DNA from: Paenibacillus sp. NFR01
GTDB taxonomy: Bacteria > Bacillota > Bacilli > Paenibacillales > Paenibacillaceae
Reading direction: 5' to 3'
DNA length: 64,000 bases
Assembly (NCBI RefSeq): GCF_900111565.1
Contig: NZ_FOIK01000001.1
Span: forward strand, 124,001-188,000
A program made the position numbers and the translations under genes. Under the pieces are notes generated by a model that saw only the letters and a program-made list of their open reading frames with translations, was not told the DNA's origin and ran no database searches. The stretch's first letter is position 1. The number at the start of each line of letters is the position of its first letter. Below are positions 25,710 through 33,539 of the stretch, piece after piece.

Positions 25710-27587
25710 ATGAAAAAATATTTGGATTCAAGACCGATCTGGCTGTTTTCGTTTATTTTGCTGCTGAAAAGCGCCGTGGCCTATTTCGTCGTGTTCAAGG
25801 ACGGCCCGAATTGGGGCATGCTCCTGACGGAAATTCCGTTCTTCATGATCGTGTTCTGCCTGATTGAATGGTTCGCGACCAAACGGAAAATTCTGTACTA
25901 CATGATAGCCAACCTGCTGATGACGCTGATCTACTTCTCGGTACTCATGTACTATAAATATTATGGCGTCATTGCAACCTATCATGCGCTGCAGCAGGCC
26001 GACAAGGTTACCAAAGTGGGAGAAAGCACTTATTCGCTGATCTCGCCGTATTATCTTTTCATTTTCATTGACATCGTATTCTTCCTGTTCTTTATGTTCC
26101 GTCCAAAATATATCGCCCGCATGAAGGAACGGGGCGCGTACCGGATGAACCGCACCGCGCTGATCGGCCTGACCTGCGTGTCGCTGGCGCTTTGCTTCTT
26201 TAACATTTGGCCGAACCACGCCAGCATGAACGAGATCAAGAAAGCTGAAAGCATGGGCATTCTGAATTACGAGCTCTACACAATCGTGGCCGACATGACG
26301 GAAAAAGAAGAGATCATCGACGCCAAGGAGATCAGCCAGCAGGCGGTGGATACCACAAAAGGCATCACTGAACCGGCAGCTCCGCAGTATTTCGGCGCCG
26401 ACAAAGGCAAAAACCTGATTGTGGTACAAATGGAATCGTTCCAGAATTTCCTGATTGGCCTGACCATCGACGGCCAGGAAATCACGCCGAACCTGAACAA
26501 GCTCGCCAAAGAAAACACGTACTTCAAAAACTTCTATACCAACGCCGGTCAAGGCACAACCTCGGATGCCGAGTTTGCCGTGAATACATCGTTCTACGTG
26601 CCGCTTCATGAGCCGGCCACCTCGTCGGATTACATGAACAAGGCCGTACCGAGCTTGCCGAAGCTGCTTAAAGCGAACGGGTATGACAATGCGACCTTCC
26701 ATACCAACGATGTGTCCTTCTGGAACCGTACTGCCTTGTATAAGGCCATCGGCTTTGAGAAATATTACGACGCGTCCTTCTACGGCGACGACGATCACAT
26801 CGCCTTCGGTTCTTCCGATGAAGTGCTGTTCGCCAAAACGGTGCCGGAACTGGCGAAGATGGATCAGGGAAGCAACCCGTTCTATGCCATGGTCATTTCC
26901 ATGAGCGCGCACCATCCGTTCCGCATTCCGGAAGATAAATACAAAATGAAACTGCCTGAACGGTACGAAGGCACGCTGCTGGGCGATTACATCCGCGCTC
27001 AGAACTATGCCGACTATGCGATGGGCCAGTTCCTCGACGAACTGAAGAGCAGCGGTCTCTGGGATGACAGCCTGATCGTCTTCTACGGCGACCATCAGGG
27101 CGTTCCGATGAACACCCTCGGCGACGATGAAAAAGAACTGCTGAAAGAGGTGCTGGGCCACGATTACGGCTACACCGACCTGTTCAACATTCCGTTTATC
27201 GTCCATTCCCCTGGCGCCATGCTGCCATCGGAAATGAGCATTACCGGCGGCCAGGTCGACATCCTGCCGACCGTGGCGAACTTGCTGGGCGTATCTTCGG
27301 CAAGCCAGCTCCATTTTGGCGAAGATCTGTTCAACCAGACCTACAACCTGCTGCCGATCCGGCACTTCCTGCCGAAAGGCTCGTTCATCAACAACACAAC
27401 GCTGTACGAGACCGGCAATGGATATGAGGACGGCACCAATTTCAATACGGAAGACAACGCCGTAACGACCGGCGGCTCGACCGAAAGCGAGTTCCTTGCG
27501 ACCCAGCGTCTGCTCGACATGTCGAACAGCTACCTGCTGCAGCTTCCGGATATGCCGAAGGAAGAAGGAAGCAGCACCAACGAATAA
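25710..27587 (+). CDS. LTA synthase family protein (sulfatase-fold phosphoglycerol transferase)
   Basis: Polytopic enzyme of 625 residues with five N-terminal membrane helices (about 1-175) and a large extracellular sulfatase-type domain. The family's Mn2+ ligands and nucleophile are present: VVQMESFQNF (E near 240), GQGTTSDAEFA (catalytic Thr near 284) and VFYGDHQG, with SMSAHHPF in between. It should polymerise glycerolphosphate from phosphatidylglycerol into lipoteichoic acid or act as an LTA primase or paralogue; Bacillales carry several copies. AGGAG precedes the ATG, and the 287 bases before it are AT-rich without a gene. A terminator directly follows. Confidence 0.9.
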   Translation: MKKYLDSRPIWLFSFILLLKSAVAYFVVFKDGPNWGMLLTEIPFFMIVFCLIEWFATKRKILYYMIANLLMTLIYFSVLMYYKYYGVIATYHALQQADKVTKVGESTYSLISPYYLFIFIDIVFFLFFMFRPKYIARMKERGAYRMNRTALIGLTCVSLALCFFNIWPNHASMNEIKKAESMGILNYELYTIVADMTEKEEIIDAKEISQQAVDTTKGITEPAAPQYFGADKGKNLIVVQMESFQNFLIGLTIDGQEITPNLNKLAKENTYFKNFYTNAGQGTTSDAEFAVNTSFYVPLHEPATSSDYMNKAVPSLPKLLKANGYDNATFHTNDVSFWNRTALYKAIGFEKYYDASFYGDDDHIAFGSSDEVLFAKTVPELAKMDQGSNPFYAMVISMSAHHPFRIPEDKYKMKLPERYEGTLLGDYIRAQNYADYAMGQFLDELKSSGLWDDSLIVFYGDHQGVPMNTLGDDEKELLKEVLGHDYGYTDLFNIPFIVHSPGAMLPSEMSITGGQVDILPTVANLLGVSSASQLHFGEDLFNQTYNLLPIRHFLPKGSFINNTTLYETGNGYEDGTNFNTEDNAVTTGGSTESEFLATQRLLDMSNSYLLQLPDMPKEEGSSTNE

Positions 27588-27598
27588 ACATGTATAGG

Positions 27599-27636
27599 AA
27601 CGCCCGCCACCTGATGAGGTTGCGGGCGTTTTTTTG
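27599..27636 (+). terminator. Terminator of the LTA synthase gene
   Basis: AACGCCCGC-ACCT pairs with AGGT-GCGGGCGTT, four-base loop, then T7. Confidence 0.92.
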
Positions 27637-27814
27637 CGTATGGATGGAAGGTGACGGGGGGAGGAGAACGGATAGAGGCAGAAATGATGTTTGGCTGAAA
27701 CCAAAGGCTTGTGCATAGGCGGCAAGTTTTCACGTGCCTGGAATGAGGCTGCATAAGGTGCTGTGACGGGGATTATGGTTTAAAGGGCTGCCGTGATCGC
27801 CCTTGCTTACTCCT

Positions 27815-27858
27815 AACAAGTTTCTGAACAAGCTTCTGAACAAGCTTCTGAACAAGCC
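27815..27858. repeat. 12-bp tandem repeat
   Basis: AACAAG(T/C)TTCTG repeated three times plus eight bases of a fourth unit, in the gap between the LTA synthase gene and the yheC/yheD run. Confidence 0.85.
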
Positions 27859-27879
27859 AAAATCCTTCGCATTAGCTCC

Positions 27880-28061
27880 TAACGGACACCAGAGCCGTTA
27901 TTTGGCGAAATAAGCGGTATTGCTAAGTGTAACGGACATCAGAGCCGTTATTCATCGCCAATGGCTGGAATTTGGCTTAAAATTCGGAAATAACGGCGCT
28001 CAGGTCCGTTAGAGTGGGAAATAATTTGTTACTCAGCAAATAGCGGCGCTCAGGTCCGTTA
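27880..28061. repeat. Dispersed 182-bp intergenic element, copy 2
   Basis: Same architecture as the copy at 14259-14440: imperfect palindromes start at 27880 and 27930 (plus) and at 27989 and 28039 (inverted). The conserved GGGAAATAATTTGTT lies between the last two. Total length 182 bases. The rest of the 660-base gap from 27588 contains a terminator, the 12-bp tandem repeat and no plausible gene. Confidence 0.85.
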
Positions 28062-28164
28062 CACTCGCTGTCACCACCACCTATCAATACAACCAGTCAG
28101 TCCAACGCAACATGTGCGTCACAGCCCATGGAGCTTAACCAGAGGTGAACCTCTCTCCACTATG

Positions 28165-28209
28165 AAAAAGAACCACTGATCCGCCAATGGCGATCTATGG
28201 TTCTTTTTT
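28165..28209 (-). terminator. Terminator of the yheC/yheD-type operon
   Basis: AAAAAGAACCA...GATC-GCCA pairs with TGGC-GATC...TGGTTCTTTTT. On the minus strand it follows the last ATP-grasp gene by about 40 bases and ends in a U-rich tract. Confidence 0.85.
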
Positions 28210-28249
28210 GTGCGCTGGTAACGCTATGGATTTTGCGAAAGGCAAAGGT

Positions 28250-29392
28250 TCATTCCTCGCCAGCCTTCTGGGTTTGGGGAACAGCGGCTGCTGCCCCTTT
28301 GTTCTTATAGACCCACAGCGCGTATTCCAGCGGCCGGACAAGCGCTTTGTGGTAAGTGTCGCTGTCGCCGGACTGGGCGAATACCTCGCGAGCCGGCTTC
28401 GGGTTGACTTCAAGGATGTAGATTTTGCCGCTGCTGTCGATGGCCAGATCCAGCGCCAGCTCGCATAACGCGCCGTAGCTGCTCTCCAGATAGCGGGCGG
28501 CATCGATGCCGAGCTTGTCGGCGGTTTCGATCGTCTTGTGCGCCTTCTCCTCGCTGCCAAGCCATTCCCGCAGCAGCTTCTCCGCACGGATGGCATGCCC
28601 GCCGCCATGCAGGTTCGAGGTCACGCTGCGTGCGGCCCCGACCCGGCCGGCGATGCCGGTCATCTCCCAGTTGCCTTGGCCGTTCTTCTGCACGAGCATG
28701 CGGTAGTCATGCACCCGGCCGCTGGGCAGGCGCAGGGGGATGCCCTGCTGCACGATGAAGTTGCCGCCGATGCACCATTGGCGGACGATGGATTCCAGGC
28801 TGGTGAGCGAGACCTTCCGGGGAGGAATGATCTGACGGCTTTGCCGGCGGCCCTGCACGTCGTAGATGCCTCTCACGCCGCCCAAACGCTCGACGCGCAG
28901 AATCCCCCGTCCGCCGGTCCCGCTGGCGGGTTTGATATAGACGATGGGACTGAGCTTCAGCATTTTGTGCAAATCTTGGGAAGAGCGGTACAGCAGGGTC
29001 TCCGGAAGATGCTGCCGGAAGCGCCCTTTTTGCGAGAAGGTCTGGTGCACCGTCCATTTGTTCCGCAGCGGCCGGTTCAGGAAGAGCAGATGGCTGTATT
29101 TCGACCGGAAGCGCAGGAGCTGCTGGAAGCGTGGGCTGCGCTGGATGCGGCAGCGGTCGTAGATCATATCCGGAAAACGGCGCCATTTGCGCGTCCACTT
29201 GCCGGAACGCGGATCATACATCAGGGCATGGATCATTTGCTTGCCGGTATGGACATCCATCGGCGTAAACACGAACACGTCCAGGCCGAGACGCCGGCCT
29301 TCGGTGATCATCCGCCGGTAGACGGGTTTTTCTTCAAGCTGTTTGGCGTCGTTCATGTATAAGGTAAGAATGCCTAATACGGGTTCTGACAC
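28250..29392 (-). CDS. YheC/YheD family ATP-grasp protein, short form (paralogue 5)
   Basis: Spore-coat-associated YheC/YheD family member with an ATP-grasp fold, 380 residues, without the extra N-terminal domain. The ATP-binding lysine and glycine-rich loop are in VYIKPASGTGGRGILRV. Then come YRMLVQKNGQGNWEMTGIAGR and SVTSNLHGGG, and the metal-binding end LALDLAIDSSG with ILEVNPKP, so the ExN ligand pair is kept. The start is GTG behind AAGGTG, inside the end of the GNAT gene (19 bases shared). Last gene of the run and followed by a terminator. By fold it should activate a carboxylate with ATP and join it to an amine; the substrate is unknown. Confidence 0.85.
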   Translation of the reverse strand: MSEPVLGILTLYMNDAKQLEEKPVYRRMITEGRRLGLDVFVFTPMDVHTGKQMIHALMYDPRSGKWTRKWRRFPDMIYDRCRIQRSPRFQQLLRFRSKYSHLLFLNRPLRNKWTVHQTFSQKGRFRQHLPETLLYRSSQDLHKMLKLSPIVYIKPASGTGGRGILRVERLGGVRGIYDVQGRRQSRQIIPPRKVSLTSLESIVRQWCIGGNFIVQQGIPLRLPSGRVHDYRMLVQKNGQGNWEMTGIAGRVGAARSVTSNLHGGGHAIRAEKLLREWLGSEEKAHKTIETADKLGIDAARYLESSYGALCELALDLAIDSSGKIYILEVNPKPAREVFAQSGDSDTYHKALVRPLEYALWVYKNKGAAAAVPQTQKAGEE

Positions 29393-29892
29393 AAGGGTTC
29401 ACCTTCCCGCGGATTGGTTTCGTTGCTGATGACGGCTTCAGGCTTCCGAAGAAGGAGAGTGGGCTTGCCGGTCGGCCCGCGAAGCAGATCGACGGCGGCA
29501 AGACCGGCGTTGAAGCACATTTTGAGGCTGGCAGCGTTATCGGCGGCGACAAGGCATTCCAGCCGGCCGAGCCGCCGCAGCTGTGCGGCGAGCAGCGCGG
29601 TGCCCGTACCCCGCCCCCGGTAGAGCGGATGGACAGCAACGATGCAGGCGTCCCGGCCGTAGCCGGCGACGAAGCAGAAGCCGGCGAGCTGGCGGCCGGC
29701 CTGCCCGCGCACCGTTGCGATCATCAGAGAGGTGCCGGGAACGGCCAGCATCTCCGGCGTCAGACGGGCGAGCTGACGGTAGGCGGAAACGGTAATCCGC
29801 CGTTCCCCGTGCTCGCGCACAAACTGCTGCAGCCCGGCCAGCCAGCTTTGCCACTTCCCGGCCGTCGTATCAAAGATCGAAGAGATCATCAT
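29374..29892 (-). CDS. GNAT family N-acetyltransferase inside the ATP-grasp operon
   Basis: Acetyltransferase of 172 residues. The acetyl-CoA pyrophosphate loop is HPLYRGRGTGTALLAAQL (motif A, RGxGxG), preceded by the beta-4 strand ACIVAV and followed by VAADNAASLKMCFNAGL. The frame is open upstream, but the ATG at 29892 overlaps the stop of the previous ATP-grasp gene in the arrangement ATGA and has AAAGGAAG eight bases before it. This fixes the start. Its 3' end overlaps the next ATP-grasp gene. The coupling suggests that it modifies the same product as the ligases, for example by acetylating a free amine. G+C looks higher than the window average. Confidence 0.82.
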   Translation of the reverse strand: MMISSIFDTTAGKWQSWLAGLQQFVREHGERRITVSAYRQLARLTPEMLAVPGTSLMIATVRGQAGRQLAGFCFVAGYGRDACIVAVHPLYRGRGTGTALLAAQLRRLGRLECLVAADNAASLKMCFNAGLAAVDLLRGPTGKPTLLLRKPEAVISNETNPREGEPLCQNPY

Positions 29893-31028
29893 GGCGTCTG
29901 CTTCCTTTGCAAGGGATCTTTGGTCTGGCGGGACAGATGCTGGCTGTAATGGAAAATCCGTTCCAGCGACAGCTTTCGAATCGCCGGCTCGTCGAATTTC
30001 ATGGGCCGGGAATTTGCCTCGAAGAACCACAGGTGGCCTGCTTCATCGACACCAAGGTCCATCGACATTTCGCCCAAGGTCAGCTGCGAGCCGCGTTCGA
30101 TTTGCCGGGCAAGGAGCAGCGCGTTCGTCGACACCTCCTGCAGGATGGCTGCGGTGCGGTCTGCGCCGAAGGTCGGCTCCAGCATGGCTACCGGCTCCTC
30201 GACGCTGCCGCCGCGCGGAACATGCGTCGTGATGCTGCGGGCGCCGGCCAGCCTTGCGCCGATCCCGGTGACCGTCCAGTTGCCTTTGCCGTTCTTCTGC
30301 AGCAGCGCCCGCAGGTCAAACGGGCGCCCGTGGTAATGGACCAGCTGGATCGCTTGCTGCACAATGTAGCGCGAGGTCCCTTTTTCCCGTTTGACCCGGT
30401 TCCAGAGGAGATCCAGCGAGGCCGTTTTATAGGTCGCGTTTTTTTTGCCGGTCTGAATCTGCAGGCGAAACGGCAGAGGAGCGGCTTCATTGTATTGGAT
30501 CCGCATAATCCCTTTGCCCGCTTTGCCGCTTTCGGGCTTCAAATACAGTCCGTCATGCTTTGCCAGCATGGCCGCCAGTGTACGGGGGCCGCGGAGTCTC
30601 CGGGTTTTTGGCACATGCCGCGAAGTCGCCTTAGACTCCTTCAGCCATTCGAACAGGTTCCATTTGTTGAAAAACTCCGGGTTGTACAGCTGGATTTCGG
30701 GGTGGCTCAGGCATTCGGCGATCTTCCGGGCGACGGGCACCTTCTCCTCATCCTTGCGGTTTGGAATCCGGTTGTAGATGACCTGCGGGAGCGGGACGGG
30801 AATGCTGTACCACAGCTTCCCGCTCGCAGAAGGGACATACCCGTTGACCATTTTATCCTCGAGCTTCAGATCGCGGACAGTCACCACGTAGACCAGATAC
30901 CCCATTTCCTTGCCGGTACGGATAATGTCGCGAAAATTGTTGCGGTTGCCCCGGAACAGCTTCACCCGGTCGCTGGTCGTAAGGATGGCGACTACGGGTT
31001 TGGAAGAATCGGAGACGCGCGTACTCAT
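29889..31028 (-). CDS. YheC/YheD family ATP-grasp protein, short form (paralogue 4)
   Basis: ATP-grasp protein of 379 residues from the ATG at 31028, which overlaps the preceding stop codon as ATGA and has GGAGGG seven bases upstream. ORF extension to 31067 is therefore rejected. Domain order follows the family: N-terminal alpha/beta part (VVAILTTSDRVKLF), LYLKPESGKAGKGIMRI (ATP lysine and Gly loop), YIVQQAIQLV, LLQKNGKGNWTVTGIGAR, SITTHVPRGG, and the metal site MSMDLGVDEAG with FFEANSRP. It is a near-tandem relative of its neighbours but clearly diverged, so not a recent duplicate. Confidence 0.86.
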   Translation of the reverse strand: MSTRVSDSSKPVVAILTTSDRVKLFRGNRNNFRDIIRTGKEMGYLVYVVTVRDLKLEDKMVNGYVPSASGKLWYSIPVPLPQVIYNRIPNRKDEEKVPVARKIAECLSHPEIQLYNPEFFNKWNLFEWLKESKATSRHVPKTRRLRGPRTLAAMLAKHDGLYLKPESGKAGKGIMRIQYNEAAPLPFRLQIQTGKKNATYKTASLDLLWNRVKREKGTSRYIVQQAIQLVHYHGRPFDLRALLQKNGKGNWTVTGIGARLAGARSITTHVPRGGSVEEPVAMLEPTFGADRTAAILQEVSTNALLLARQIERGSQLTLGEMSMDLGVDEAGHLWFFEANSRPMKFDEPAIRKLSLERIFHYSQHLSRQTKDPLQRKQTP

Positions 31029-32398
31029 AGCTCTTCCCTCCTGCGGAATTTGCTGAGGTACAGGCAATGTTCCAGAATATGCTCAACGGAAGCTTTGCCC
31101 TCAGCGCGCAAGGAAGGATGGCGGAAGATCGACCGTCCGGGTTTGGCGTTGGCTTCGAACATCCAGACGTCTTCATCCTGGTCGATGCCTAAGTCGAAGC
31201 CAATTTCGCCGAGCAGATGGCGGTGCTGGACTTCCAGCGCTTCCGCCAGCCGGATGGCGGTCAGCTTGGCGTTCTGCAGCACATCCTCGGCCCGCGGGCC
31301 GAATACCCGGCCCAGCGCCTGCTGCGGCGTCAGCAGCGCGCCGCCGTTTTTGAGGTGGGTCGTTACGCTGCCGCGCCCGGCTTTTTTGGCGCCGATGCCG
31401 ACGACGACCCACTGGTTGGAGCCGTTTTTATGCATGTGGAACCGGAAATCGATCGGGCAGCCGTCGATCTCGATCAGGCGGATGCCTTGCTGCACGATGT
31501 AATTTTGCAGCCCGGCCCCGTGACGGGCGCGAAGCATCCGCATCAGGCTTTCAAAGCTGGTGAACCGCAGCAGCACGTTTTTTCCGCTTTTGCGGTAGCG
31601 GGCAAAGTAGCCTTTTTTCGGTAGGTAAGTCAGGCGGTAAATGCCGAGGCCGAGGCTGCCGGCGGACGGTTTATAATAGACGAAATGATGACGCTCCAGC
31701 ATGTCGCGCATTTTCTCGGGGGTGGGATTGCTGTGCGTTTCGGGCACGAAGCGGTAAGCGGCGCTGTCGTTCTCCAGCAGGCGGTAAATATCCGATTTAT
31801 TGAAAAAGCTCCAGTTGAAATACGGAATCTTCTTCTTCATAAAACGTTCGCGCAGCTGGCTGATATAAGGCGACGTCTCCGCCCGGCGGCTCGGAAGGCG
31901 GTTGTAGACGACATCCGGCAGGGGAACGGTTTTACGCTCGAACCTGCCGCTGGCGTTCAGAAAATAGCCGTTAATCTGCTCCAGTCCCCAATCGATGTCG
32001 CGCGGCGTGAAAGCGAAGATATAGCAGCGGTTGCTGCCTTCGCGCAGCAGCTGTTTGATGAAACCCGTACGCGACCCGAAGGGATTGGTCGAAGAGACGG
32101 GGCCATCGGACAGTATGCCGACCAGCGGTCCAAGCTGGACTTCATCATTTTGCAGATTGCGCAGATAGACGCCGCCTGCCTTTGGAATTTTAATCGCGCT
32201 TTTGACGCCGGAAGCGAGGAAAAGATGTTTGCCCGCCCGCTTGATTGGCTTAATCGTCGCCGGGATGGCATCCTTTCCGAGCCGCAGCCGGATGTTTTTT
32301 TTACCGGTCAGCTTCAGGCTTTTCATCAGCTCGCCTGAGACATATACGATTCTTTGGGGCTGCTTGGTGAAGTGCACGTTGCAAAAAGTGAGACCCAT
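31025..32398 (-). CDS. YheC/YheD family ATP-grasp protein, long form (paralogue 3)
   Basis: YheD-type protein of 457 residues. An N-terminal beta-rich domain of about 90 residues (through VQLGPLVGILSD) precedes the ATP-grasp part, the same layout as B. subtilis YheD (about 450 residues). ATP-grasp features are YYKPSAGSLGLGIYRL, YIVQQGIRLIEIDG, MHKNGSNQWVVVGIGAKKAG, SVTTHLKNGG, and IGFDLGIDQDEDVW with FEANAKPGRS. The ATG follows the upstream stop without a gap (TAAATG) and has AAGGAGG nine bases before. It ends by ATGA overlap with the next gene. An endospore-coat role is inferred from the family. Confidence 0.87.
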   Translation of the reverse strand: MGLTFCNVHFTKQPQRIVYVSGELMKSLKLTGKKNIRLRLGKDAIPATIKPIKRAGKHLFLASGVKSAIKIPKAGGVYLRNLQNDEVQLGPLVGILSDGPVSSTNPFGSRTGFIKQLLREGSNRCYIFAFTPRDIDWGLEQINGYFLNASGRFERKTVPLPDVVYNRLPSRRAETSPYISQLRERFMKKKIPYFNWSFFNKSDIYRLLENDSAAYRFVPETHSNPTPEKMRDMLERHHFVYYKPSAGSLGLGIYRLTYLPKKGYFARYRKSGKNVLLRFTSFESLMRMLRARHGAGLQNYIVQQGIRLIEIDGCPIDFRFHMHKNGSNQWVVVGIGAKKAGRGSVTTHLKNGGALLTPQQALGRVFGPRAEDVLQNAKLTAIRLAEALEVQHRHLLGEIGFDLGIDQDEDVWMFEANAKPGRSIFRHPSLRAEGKASVEHILEHCLYLSKFRRREEL

Positions 32399-33529
32399 TT
32401 ATGAATCCTCCTTAGAAACCATTGTGATCTTGCTCCCGGTTTTTCCGGACTGTTGCAGCAGATACCGCGCATAGCGCAGCGGATTATGGACGGCAAGGCG
32501 GGATGCTTCTCGGTCTCCGGTCAGCCGGAAGGCGCTGCGTCCCGGCTTGGAGTTGGCTTCCAGCAGGCAGATGCTGCCGGATCGGTCGATGCCGAAGTCG
32601 AGGCCCAGCTCGCCGAGACGGCCGCAAGCCGCTTCGAGCAGCGGCGGCAGCATCAGGGCATCCGCCGCAATGCTCGAGAGCAGTTCCGGCCCCCGCCCGC
32701 CGAATTCGCGGAGCAGAAAGGGGAGCGGGGACACCGCCGTCCCTCCGCCGTGCAGATTCGAGGTGATCGATCCGCTGCTGCCCAGGCGAACGGCCATGCC
32801 GGTCAGCGACCAGACCCCGCGTCCGTTTTTTTGCACAAGGGCACGGATATCGTAGGGCTGGCCGTCGCGACCGGTCAGATGCAGATAAGGCTGTATAATA
32901 TAGCGGCGTGTGCCGGCGAAGGCATGCACCCATCTCAGGGCGTCCTCTGCCCGGTCGAACCGCTGCTCAAAAGAGTGATTGGTTCCGGTGCGTCCCCGGA
33001 CCCGCATGCCGCTGCCGCCGGCGGAGGCGATATGCAGGGTTCCCCGTCCCTGGGAGCCGTCCGCCGGCTTCAGGAAGACGCCGTCCCCGCGGCCGGCTAG
33101 CATCGCCTTCAGGGAGGCAGGCCCGCTGTACCGCCGGGTAGGTGGCAGCAGCCGGGCAGCCTCCGGCTCGCGGCTCAGCAGCCGGTAGACGCCCCATTTA
33201 TCGGGCAAGCCACGCGACCAGGGCAGGGCGCCGGAGAGAGCGGCCAGCGCCGCGGTTTTGCCGGAACCCGGGCCGCTGCGCAGGCACCGGTTGAGCAGAA
33301 CGTCCGGCGCCGGGGCGAGGACGGTCTCCCACCGGCCTTCCTGCCAGGCGTAGCCTGCGACCATCCGGCCGTCTGGCTGCACCCCATCCGGAGGAAAGAC
33401 GATGACCTTTAAACCGTAATGCGGCGCGGCCGCGCATAACTCCCGGCAAAATTCCGGCTCGGCGACAGGGGGCTGGGCGCTCCGGCGGTCCGTCAGCACG
33501 CCGAGCCAGCCGGATAAAGACTCTGCCAT
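32399..33529 (-). CDS. YheC/YheD family ATP-grasp protein, short form (paralogue 2)
   Basis: Short-form ATP-grasp protein of 376 residues. Markers are VFLKPADGSQGRGTLHI (ATP lysine, Gly loop), YIIQPYLHLTGRDGQPYDIRA, LVQKNGRGVWSLTGMAVRLG, SITSNLHGGG, and LGLDFGIDRSG with LLEANSKPGRS. Two adjacent ATG codons follow AGGAGG; the second, at 33529, has the better spacing. The gene is visibly richer in G+C and in Arg/Ala/Gly than its neighbours. That could mean a different origin or relaxed selection. All catalytic signatures are nevertheless present. Confidence 0.85.
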   Translation of the reverse strand: MAESLSGWLGVLTDRRSAQPPVAEPEFCRELCAAAPHYGLKVIVFPPDGVQPDGRMVAGYAWQEGRWETVLAPAPDVLLNRCLRSGPGSGKTAALAALSGALPWSRGLPDKWGVYRLLSREPEAARLLPPTRRYSGPASLKAMLAGRGDGVFLKPADGSQGRGTLHIASAGGSGMRVRGRTGTNHSFEQRFDRAEDALRWVHAFAGTRRYIIQPYLHLTGRDGQPYDIRALVQKNGRGVWSLTGMAVRLGSSGSITSNLHGGGTAVSPLPFLLREFGGRGPELLSSIAADALMLPPLLEAACGRLGELGLDFGIDRSGSICLLEANSKPGRSAFRLTGDREASRLAVHNPLRYARYLLQQSGKTGSKITMVSKEDS

Positions 33530-33539
33530 CATGCGCCTC

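Noticed and set aside
25728-27725. Long minus-strand frame of 665 codons opposite the LTA synthase gene
   Set aside because: Its sequence is the antisense of a well-supported enzyme with family motifs. The protein is rich in His, Arg and Gln, typical of shadow frames in G+C-rich DNA.
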